The notes beneath the pieces are model-generated. The model did no database searches. It saw nothing but the letters and a program-made list of their open reading frames with translations, and was not told the origin of the DNA. Made by a program: the position numbers and the translations under genes. Source: Candidatus Firestoneibacteriota bacterium (GTDB lineage: Bacteria > Oederibacteriota > D2-FULL-39-29). From it: DNA of 47,003 bases. Within the stretch, counting starts at the first letter, position 1, and each line of letters starts with the position of its first letter. Shown here piece after piece: positions 40,587 through 47,003 of the stretch. The stretch lies in contig CAITEH010000017.1 in the NCBI GenBank assembly GCA_903891415.1, forward strand, positions 1-47,003. Direction: 5' to 3'.

Positions 40587-41716
40587 TTGGCTCCGCTAAA
40601 TTCTTCAAAAACTCTCAAAGTTAATTTTGCCGTATTTTCCCAGCTGTATTCCTCTGCTTTTTTTAGTCCTCTATTAATAAAAACTTCACGTAATTCCCTG
40701 TTTTTAACAATTTTCTCCATGGAACCGGCTATTTCATCAATACTTAGCGGATCAACTAAGAGTCCCGCATTTTCGGCTACTTCAGCAGAAGCAGAAACAT
40801 TTGAAGCTATTACAGGACAAGCACAGGCCATGGCCTCTATTATCGGTAGTCCAAAACCTTCATGCAAGGAAGGAAAGACCAAGGCCTCCGCGCCGCTTAA
40901 AAGTACCGGCATATCTTCTTCAGGTATATAATCTGTAAGAATAACATCCTTTTCCAGGCCTAAAGCGGAGATCTTACTTATTATGCCCTCATAGGACTCT
41001 CCTTTTTTTCCCGTAATTACAAGTTGATAATCAATATTACTTTTTGTTTTGCATAAATAAAAAGCTTCAATGATCCGTTCGAGATTTTTCCTGTACCACA
41101 GGAGACTGCTGGTATTTATATAGTATTTTTTAACAATACCGTATTTTGCTTTTGTGAACTCTATCAATTCCGGATCTTTGCAGACTTTAAACAATTCTTT
41201 GTCATAACCCAAAGGTGTAACAATAACCTTAGCTGAAGGTATTTTGCATTTTTCCATAATATCTTTCTTTGTTGACTCAGATATAGTTATTATCTTCCCG
41301 GCTCTTTTTAGAGCATAATTCACTGCTATCCAAAAGTGTATTTTTCCGTTTAAGGCTATATGTTTGCTGAACATGCTCCCCATAAGATCAAAACAAACTA
41401 AAACAGTCTTTGGCCTGATGACGGGGGGAAGAGTTTCCTTGGTCATAAAAAGTATATCGTATTTACCGCCGATAAACTCAAAAGGGAATCTTAAATAGGT
41501 CCAAAATTTAGGAAATTTCAATATCTTTTCGTGAAAATTTGGAGCGTCTATGTGGTGAATTATTTTTTCATTAGAATACAGAAAATATTCATTGTTTTTA
41601 TCAATTTTGGAGATCGCTTTTAAAATATTGTACACGTAAACACCTATGCCCGTGTACCTTTCTTCACTTAATACTTTTGCATGAACGGCTATTTTAATTT
41701 TAGTCTTGCCTGGCAA
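40583..41716 (-). CDS. GT4 glycosyltransferase, mannosyltransferase-like
   Basis: A 377-residue GT-B enzyme. The N-terminal YTGIGVYVYNILKAI is of the SGIG.Y type. It also has IVTPLGYDKELF, and the E-x7-E site is PSLHEGFGLPIIEAMACACP. It is a likely paralogue of the GT4 at 35869-36990. The start is TTG 41716, backed by GGGAGG 7 bases upstream, and the gene overlaps the methyltransferase by 28 bases. Mannose or a 6-deoxymannose donor is plausible from family and context. Confidence 0.89.
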   Translation of the reverse strand: MPGKTKIKIAVHAKVLSEERYTGIGVYVYNILKAISKIDKNNEYFLYSNEKIIHHIDAPNFHEKILKFPKFWTYLRFPFEFIGGKYDILFMTKETLPPVIRPKTVLVCFDLMGSMFSKHIALNGKIHFWIAVNYALKRAGKIITISESTKKDIMEKCKIPSAKVIVTPLGYDKELFKVCKDPELIEFTKAKYGIVKKYYINTSSLLWYRKNLERIIEAFYLCKTKSNIDYQLVITGKKGESYEGIISKISALGLEKDVILTDYIPEEDMPVLLSGAEALVFPSLHEGFGLPIIEAMACACPVIASNVSASAEVAENAGLLVDPLSIDEIAGSMEKIVKNRELREVFINRGLKKAEEYSWENTAKLTLRVFEEFSGAK

Positions 41717-42612
41717 TAGATACCTCCCCCCTTCTTCTTATAGGCACCAACCAGATATATCAGCCAAAACACAGGGCTTGCGATCAAACTAATAAGAAAA
41801 TATACCGTTTCTTTAATGTTATTTAATATTCTTGCCTTTTTCAGGGGCTTTGAGTTGCTCTCTTTTTTGCTTTCTCTGATCATCTTTTTGATCAAACCGG
41901 TCTTAAATTTACTTTTTAAAAACATTATAAAATCCTCTTTTTTCAGGTCTTTTACCGTGAGTTTAACCGCCTCAAAGCCGCAAATATCAAGAAATTTTAT
42001 CAAGGAGTTTTCATTCCACTTCGTCAAATGATTAGGCGGATTATCATCCTCTCCCAGCGGGTCAAATAACCGGTCGCGGTTAGGAAAACTAAAAGCGATC
42101 TGCCCGTTTGTTTTTAATAATTTTTTCAAACCGTTTATAAAATCAACAGGAGATGCAACATGTTCCAGCACCTCAAAAAAAGTAACGTAATCAAACTTGA
42201 TCTCCGGATTAATTTTAATAAACTCTTCAATAGTCGCTTGTGAGATATTTGTTAACTTAAATTTCTCTCTGGCAACTTCAAGGCTTTGCGTATCAAAATC
42301 AATACCATATGCATCGTACCCGAGATTTTTTGCAGCATTTAAAAATTGTCCAAAGCCGCAGCCCAGATCCATGATATTTTTCCCTTTTGCCTCACCCATT
42401 TTAAGGAATTGATTATGATACCAAGCGGTTTTCCCCGTTGAAAATAACCGGCCAATCTGATATATTTCAGCATTTTCATACCAGGAGCTGCCGGGGTTTT
42501 TCATAGGGTCTGAAAATATTATGCCGCAGCGAGCGCATTGATACAGTTTATAGCCGTTTATTTCTTTAATAAATCCTAAATTTTCACCTGCTTTACAAAT
42601 ACAGCATTCCAT
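41689..42612 (-). CDS. class I SAM methyltransferase with N-terminal zinc ribbon
   Basis: A 307-residue protein. The zinc ribbon has cysteines in CCIC and CARC within the first 35 residues. The SAM site is IMDLGCGFGQFLNAA (about 79-93), with YVTFFEVLEHVASP and IAFSFPNRDRLFDP following. A hydrophobic pair near the C-terminus (about 272-290) suggests membrane contact. It is similar in build to the protein at 30039-30929. It probably methylates a sugar or a chain end in the polysaccharide. AAGGAGG before ATG 42612 is a perfect ribosome site. Confidence 0.87.
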   Translation of the reverse strand: MECCICKAGENLGFIKEINGYKLYQCARCGIIFSDPMKNPGSSWYENAEIYQIGRLFSTGKTAWYHNQFLKMGEAKGKNIMDLGCGFGQFLNAAKNLGYDAYGIDFDTQSLEVAREKFKLTNISQATIEEFIKINPEIKFDYVTFFEVLEHVASPVDFINGLKKLLKTNGQIAFSFPNRDRLFDPLGEDDNPPNHLTKWNENSLIKFLDICGFEAVKLTVKDLKKEDFIMFLKSKFKTGLIKKMIRESKKESNSKPLKKARILNNIKETVYFLISLIASPVFWLIYLVGAYKKKGGGIYCQARLKLK

Positions 42613-42649
42613 AATATTCCTCCTTTGCTAAATAGTACAATTGTAAATA

Positions 42650-44077
42650 TTAATTACCTTCTTTTAAAAAAGTAAACGGAATATTCCGTTTTAGCAGCAA
42701 ACCCGAATACAGAATAAATACCACCCATAAAATTATTGATACTATGATCAAACCTTTTGCAATAAGAAAAAAAGAGCTGCCCAATAATAATATGCTAAAA
42801 AGGAAGTATGTTGCCACAAAACTATAGTCTAAAGTTCCGCAATACTTTTTATATCCATAGATAAATAAATATGACGAGATCAAGACAGCAATAAGATGCG
42901 CGAGCGGGACTGCTTTCGCTGAAAATCTTCTCGCGAGCATAGACATAGATAGCCAATAGACTATTACGTTCAATAAATTCTGTTTTAAGACAAGTTTAAA
43001 CTGTCCTTTCGAAATTAAAGCAGAATTTATTATTGATAACAATCCTGCAAGACTTATCGGAATGACCGCTATCAATACGACCGATTCCATGCCTTTCCAT
43101 TTCTCCCCGTAGAGCAACGGTATCCACCAGGCTGAAAATGAAACTATTCCAAATACGACAGGCAGGTATACCATAGCTAAGAGCCTGAGAGATTTAGAAA
43201 CTGCGTTATTAAATTCCCCTGCATTCGTCTGTAAACGTGAAAAAGAAGTAAGCGCTATCCTTTGAAATATTGTAGCAACAATCGTTGTAGAGCCCAGCAT
43301 AGAATAGGCCAATTGAGAAATACCTAACGCTTCAGTCCCGCACATTGAACCTATGATCACAGGAGGCGCCAGCATGATCAAATATACGGAAAGATTTGAT
43401 AATAAAACCGGGTAAACAGTCTTTATGAGCTCAAGAATAGACTTTATATCCCTTGCAATAGATGGGAAAAACTTTTTATACAAAGAAGAAATTACTGCCG
43501 GTAACAGCCCCCTAAGTATATTGCCTGCAAATAGACCCGCAATCCCGTAACCTTTAATTGCGCAAATTATGCTTACCAAGTTAAAAACAGCTATTTCACT
43601 TACTTCAATTATTCCAACTTTACGGTATTCAAATTTTCTTTCCAAAAGTGATACGGGAATACAATGCCAGCAATAAAAATACGCGCCAATACCGGCAGAA
43701 ATTATGAATAACGCAACTTCTTTCTGTTTATAGACGCTCAGCGAAACCGGCGCCGCAACAAATATCATCAATACCAGAGACGTAATCCCGATGAATTGCT
43801 GCAGTGTAAAAGCTGTCTTCAGGTCAACTTTTGTCGGATCTTCCAACTGCCTGATAAAATTTGCCTGCACTCCAAAATCTATCAGACCCCTTACTATAAG
43901 AAATAAGGTATAAGAAATAAAGTACATGCCCAATATGCCGGGTCCTAAAATACGCGCAAGTACTATTCCACCTCCAAAATTAATAGTAAATCCCAATAAA
44001 TGACGTAAAAAAAGATTTGTTCCGCCTCTAAAGGCAACTTTTTTCAGGTCATTTAAAAATAACATCTCTTTCCCCAT
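42650..44077 (-). CDS. wzx: Wzx-type polysaccharide flippase (MOP superfamily)
   Basis: A 475-residue protein with about 12-14 membrane segments. The N-terminal RGGTNLFLRHLLGFTINFGG and ARILGPGILGMYFI are typical of the PST/MOP family (polysaccharide_synt domain). SFSRLQTNAGEFNNAVSKSL is in the central loop. It moves undecaprenyl-linked repeat units to the periplasmic face. ATG 44077 has a modest AGGA upstream. The 65-bp gap to rmd has no clear promoter. Together with WbaP and the polymerase it defines a Wzx/Wzy-dependent pathway. Confidence 0.9.
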   Translation of the reverse strand: MGKEMLFLNDLKKVAFRGGTNLFLRHLLGFTINFGGGIVLARILGPGILGMYFISYTLFLIVRGLIDFGVQANFIRQLEDPTKVDLKTAFTLQQFIGITSLVLMIFVAAPVSLSVYKQKEVALFIISAGIGAYFYCWHCIPVSLLERKFEYRKVGIIEVSEIAVFNLVSIICAIKGYGIAGLFAGNILRGLLPAVISSLYKKFFPSIARDIKSILELIKTVYPVLLSNLSVYLIMLAPPVIIGSMCGTEALGISQLAYSMLGSTTIVATIFQRIALTSFSRLQTNAGEFNNAVSKSLRLLAMVYLPVVFGIVSFSAWWIPLLYGEKWKGMESVVLIAVIPISLAGLLSIINSALISKGQFKLVLKQNLLNVIVYWLSMSMLARRFSAKAVPLAHLIAVLISSYLFIYGYKKYCGTLDYSFVATYFLFSILLLGSSFFLIAKGLIIVSIILWVVFILYSGLLLKRNIPFTFLKEGN

Positions 44078-44142
44078 TTTTATCCTAGGATCCTTTTAGC
44101 AACTCTCATATAAATTCTTTCCGGTATTAATCTTTGCCCGTT

Positions 44143-45108
44143 TCAGCTGACTTTTTCTCTCCAGTAATTCAGCGTATCATAGAGGGTTTCTTTCAGCGAA
44201 TACCGGCATTTCCAACCGGATCTTCTTACAAATTTTTTATTTTCTCCGATTAAAACCGGAATATCCGAGGGGCGCATTCTCTTAGGATCTTTTTTTATTT
44301 GGAATTTAGCATTTGAATAGCTTGCCAATATCCGGAGAATCTCCGCTATTTTATGGCCTTTACCGGAACATATATTATAAATCTCTCCTGGAACCCCTTT
44401 TTCAGTACATAACCAATAGGCCGTAACTATGTCCCTGACATCGGTAAAATCCCTGACTGCATTTAGATTCCCTACTTCTATAACCGGTTTTTGCTTTCCC
44501 GTTTCTATCAGAGCAATTTGCTTTGCGAAATTTGAGACGACAAATCTGTCGTTTTGTCTGGGCCCGATATGATTAAAAGTACGGGTCCGTAAAACCTTCA
44601 AGCCGTAACTTTTATAGAATTGATATCCAAGGTAATCCTGCGCGATCTTGCTTACGGCATAGGGAGATACCGGACGCAATTCATTTTGTTCTGATACCGG
44701 AAGCTCGCTTTTTATAACAACACCGTACTCTTCGCTCGAACAGGCAATTTGAACCCATGGCTTAATTTTTAATTCTCTTAATGCATTCAGTATGTTCAAT
44801 TCCCCGAATACATTTACAATAAAAGTTTTTTGAGGATCAGACCAGGAATCTCCTACAAAAGCATTGCCTGCCAGGTGGAATATTTTATCCGGTTTTATCT
44901 CCTTAATAAGTTTTCTAACTGAAATACTTTCTGTCAGGTCACAAGAAAATAGCTTAATATAATTGAAACAGTTTTCCAGATTATCAACTTTTGCCGTTGA
45001 TAAGTCTATCCCGAATACTTCTAAATTTTTTTTGGTAAGCAAAAAATCTGCCAAATGACTGCCGACAAAACCTGAGATGCCGGTTATAAGAACTCTTTGT
45101 TTTTTCAT
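44143..45108 (-). CDS. rmd: GDP-4-dehydro-6-deoxy-D-mannose reductase
   Basis: A 321-residue extended SDR. ITGISGFVGSHLADFL is the nucleotide site. SSEEYGVV, the catalytic pair in SPYAVSKIAQDYLG, and TFNHIGPRQNDRFVVSNFAK are all typical of Rmd. It reduces the Gmd product to GDP-6-deoxy-D-mannose (GDP-D-rhamnose) or its 4-epimer; by sequence the D-rhamnose branch is favoured over Fcl-type epimerisation. It starts 4 bases after the gmd stop with AAAGGA as ribosome site. Confidence 0.92.
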   Translation of the reverse strand: MKKQRVLITGISGFVGSHLADFLLTKKNLEVFGIDLSTAKVDNLENCFNYIKLFSCDLTESISVRKLIKEIKPDKIFHLAGNAFVGDSWSDPQKTFIVNVFGELNILNALRELKIKPWVQIACSSEEYGVVIKSELPVSEQNELRPVSPYAVSKIAQDYLGYQFYKSYGLKVLRTRTFNHIGPRQNDRFVVSNFAKQIALIETGKQKPVIEVGNLNAVRDFTDVRDIVTAYWLCTEKGVPGEIYNICSGKGHKIAEILRILASYSNAKFQIKKDPKRMRPSDIPVLIGENKKFVRRSGWKCRYSLKETLYDTLNYWREKVS

Positions 45109-45112
45109 AGAA

Positions 45113-46156
45113 CTAGTCCTTTTGCCACCATTTTGCGGAAAATTTTTTCCTGATTATTTCATCCCCCTGACCGATAGAAAGCAGGCCCGCCTTTCTCATA
45201 TCGGAATCGACCATGATCTTTACAAGATCAGAAAAAGTAACTTTCGGGGTCCATTTTAATATTTTTTTTGCCTTTTCCGCGTTTGCCAGCAAGACATCGA
45301 CTTCTGTCGCCCTATAATACCTTGGATCTATCTTTACGTATTTTTTCCAATCCAAACCCGCGTAGGCAAAGGCCTTTTCGATGAATTCCTTGACAGAGTG
45401 GGTCTCTCCCGTACCTATAACATAATCTCCGGAAGTTTTATGCTGGAGCATCTTATGCATAGCTTCCACATATTCAGGGGTAAAACCCCAGTCTCTTTTT
45501 GCTTCAAGGTTCCCCATATAAAGGTATTTTTGTTTCCCGGCAAGAATAGCCGCAATTCCCATTGTGACTTTTCTCGTGACAAAATTCTCGCCGCGCCTCG
45601 GGCTTTCATGATTAAAAAGAATTCCGTTGCAAATAAAAAGTTTGTACCCTTCACGGTAATTCCTGGCCATCCAATAAGAATATAATTTTGCGCAGGCATA
45701 GGGACTTCTTGGCGCAAAAGGAGTGTTTTCATTTTGAGGAGGTTTTGCCGAACCGAACATTTCACTTGAAGAAGCCTGATAAAATTTTATTTTTTTATTA
45801 CCTCTTCTTATGGCCTCTAAGATCCTTGTAGTCCCCAGTCCTGTGACATTTCCCGAGTATTCCGCTATGTCAAAACTCACTCGAACATGGCTTTGCGCTC
45901 CCAAATGATAGACTTCATCCGGCTTTATATTATAAACTATATCAGATATCTGCTCGCCATCCGCAAGATCACCATAATGTATAAATAGTTTATTCCCTTT
46001 TGCATGTTCATCCCGCTTAATATGATCTATCCTCTCTCTATTCATGGTGCTGGCTCTTCTTACTATCCCGTGGACTTCATAACCTTTACTAAGCAAAAGT
46101 TCCGTAAGGTAACTGCCGTCCTGGCCGGTAACACCGGTAATTAGCGCTTTTTTCAT
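45113..46156 (-). CDS. gmd: GDP-mannose 4,6-dehydratase
   Basis: A 347-residue extended SDR, the normal Gmd length. [20 protein letters not shown] is diagnostic. It also has [20 protein letters not shown], the catalytic pair in [13 protein letters not shown], and [18 protein letters not shown]. It converts GDP-D-mannose to GDP-4-keto-6-deoxy-D-mannose in the cytoplasm for Rmd. GGAGG lies 9 bases before ATG 46156. A 31-bp gap separates it from the decarboxylase gene. Confidence 0.96.
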   Translation of the reverse strand: MKKALITGVTGQDGSYLTELLLSKGYEVHGIVRRASTMNRERIDHIKRDEHAKGNKLFIHYGDLADGEQISDIVYNIKPDEVYHLGAQSHVRVSFDIAEYSGNVTGLGTTRILEAIRRGNKKIKFYQASSSEMFGSAKPPQNENTPFAPRSPYACAKLYSYWMARNYREGYKLFICNGILFNHESPRRGENFVTRKVTMGIAAILAGKQKYLYMGNLEAKRDWGFTPEYVEAMHKMLQHKTSGDYVIGTGETHSVKEFIEKAFAYAGLDWKKYVKIDPRYYRATEVDVLLANAEKAKKILKWTPKVTFSDLVKIMVDSDMRKAGLLSIGQGDEIIRKKFSAKWWQKD

Positions 46157-46187
46157 GAAATAGTTCCTCCAGTATAAAATAGAAAAT

Positions 46188-47003
46188 TTATTTAATTTTT
46201 GTTTTGAAATACTCTATTGTTCTGGTTATTCCTTCCGCAAGAGCTAATTTTGGTTCCCAATGCAGCAGCGTTTTTGCTTTTGTTATATCAGGGCATCTTT
46301 GTTTGGGATCGTCAACAGGTATAGGTTTGTAGATTATCCTGCTTTTGGTTCCGGTCATTTTAATTATTACTTTTGCAAAATCTAAAATTGTATTTTCAAC
46401 AGGGTTTCCGATATTTACAGGCAGGGTATAATCTGACATAAGCAATCTATAGATCCCCTCTACCAGGTCTGAAACATAGCAAAAACTCCTGGTTTGGTTG
46501 CCATTTCCATATACAGTTATGTCCCGGCCTTTTAAAGCCTGGTAAATAAAATTGGGAACCACTCTGCCGTCGTTGATCTGCATGCGTTCCCCATAAGTAT
46601 TGAAAATCCTGACTATCCTGGTATCTATTTTGTGAAATCTTTGATAAGCCATAGTGAGAGCTTCTGAAAAACGTTTTGCCTCGTCGTACATGCTTCTTGG
46701 CCCTATTGAATTAACATTTCCCCAATATTCTTCCACCTGTGGATGCACAGCCGGGTCTCCATAGATCTCAGAGGTAGAAGCAAAAATAAACCTTGCTCTC
46801 TTTAATTTTGAGATACCAAGAGCATTATGAGTGCCAAGCGAACCTACTTTAGCCGTCTTTATCGGATGCTGACTATAATCAACGGGGCTGGCAGGAGAGG
46901 CAAAATGAAGCACATAATCTATTTTTCCGGCTATTTTAAGTGGTTTTGTAATATCATGCTTTATAAATTCAAGCTTTTTTTTATCCAAATGTGCAAGGTT
47001 AGC
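46188..47003 (-). CDS. uxs: UDP-glucuronate decarboxylase (UXS), N-terminus outside window
   Basis: The frame is open through the right edge, so only the C-terminal 271 residues are present; the nucleotide-binding GxxGxxG is missing. Visible motifs are [27 protein letters not shown], the catalytic pair in [23 protein letters not shown] and [10 protein letters not shown]. All are typical of UDP-xylose synthase. It turns UDP-glucuronate into UDP-xylose for the polysaccharide. The start codon must lie beyond base 47003. Confidence 0.92.
   Translation of the reverse strand, partial: ANLAHLDKKKLEFIKHDITKPLKIAGKIDYVLHFASPASPVDYSQHPIKTAKVGSLGTHNALGISKLKRARFIFASTSEIYGDPAVHPQVEEYWGNVNSIGPRSMYDEAKRFSEALTMAYQRFHKIDTRIVRIFNTYGERMQINDGRVVPNFIYQALKGRDITVYGNGNQTRSFCYVSDLVEGIYRLLMSDYTLPVNIGNPVENTILDFAKVIIKMTGTKSRIIYKPIPVDDPKQRCPDITKAKTLLHWEPKLALAEGITRTIEYFKTKIK

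Overview
This window reads as chromosomal DNA of a Gram-negative (two-membrane) bacterium. The support is a TolC-type outer-membrane channel with a periplasmic adaptor, several ADP-heptose-type (GT9) transferases, a heptose bisphosphate phosphatase, and a complete-looking Wzx/Wzy-type surface polysaccharide locus. Base composition is A+T-rich but uneven. Shine-Dalgarno sites are mostly clear (AGGAGG, GGAGG), TTG and GTG starts are frequent, and promoters match the sigma70 consensus. Gene style (B12-type radical SAM proteins in a sugar locus, Tad-like proteins beside a PilT-like ATPase, degenerate short repeats between and inside genes) resembles uncultivated lineages such as Omnitrophota, Firestonebacteria or Elusimicrobiota. 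That placement is an inference and is not shown by any marker here. All recognised genes lie on the minus strand, so transcription runs from high to low coordinates.

Region A (1-4001): a surface-appendage or secretion cluster. A short TadB-like and a TadC-like platform protein are followed, after a 365-bp spacer, by a PilT-type ATPase and a TPR protein that runs off the window. Region B (4075-10748): a TetR-controlled efflux operon in the order regulator, TolC, membrane-fusion protein, two ABC ATPases, two ABC-2 permeases. It has a consensus promoter and a perfect 9-bp inverted repeat placed as an operator. This is the cecR-ybhGFSR arrangement with an added TolC gene and with the double ATPase split into two genes.

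Region C (10775-20745): a lipopolysaccharide-core or lipid-linked glycan block. It holds four GT9 genes (one fused to a degenerate GT2 domain), GmhB, a polysaccharide deacetylase, a WaaE-like GT2, a DPM1-like GT2 and a YfhO-type membrane glycosyltransferase. Region D (20797-33016): an unusual sugar-modification block, visibly richer in G+C around 21-24.5 kb. In transcription order it holds rfbF and rfbG (CDP-4-keto-6-deoxyglucose synthesis), a methyltransferase, a NeuB-SAF-cupin fusion, a ThDP enzyme, an SDR, a sugar C-methyltransferase-like protein, a B12-type radical SAM protein with a TPR tail, a second radical SAM protein and a polyprenyl-phosphate GT2. No CDP-sugar 3-dehydratase (RfbH) is present, so the likely product is a branched or methylated 6-deoxy sugar rather than a classical 3,6-dideoxyhexose.

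Region E (33274-47003): the O-antigen/capsule assembly core. It has a WbaP-like initiating transferase, four GT4 enzymes, one GT9, an O-antigen polymerase/ligase, a methyltransferase, a Wzx flippase, Rmd and Gmd (GDP-6-deoxymannose synthesis), and a UDP-glucuronate decarboxylase that enters from the right edge. Most neighbouring genes overlap by 4 bases (NTGA), pointing to translational coupling.

The observations I rate highest are: the CDP-sugar/NeuB-cupin/ThDP/C-methyltransferase combination as a candidate undescribed branched-sugar pathway; three different repeat-like in-frame insertions in the ThDP gene; and three genes without a Shine-Dalgarno site whose -10 box ends exactly 6 nt before the ATG, which suggests leaderless mRNAs.
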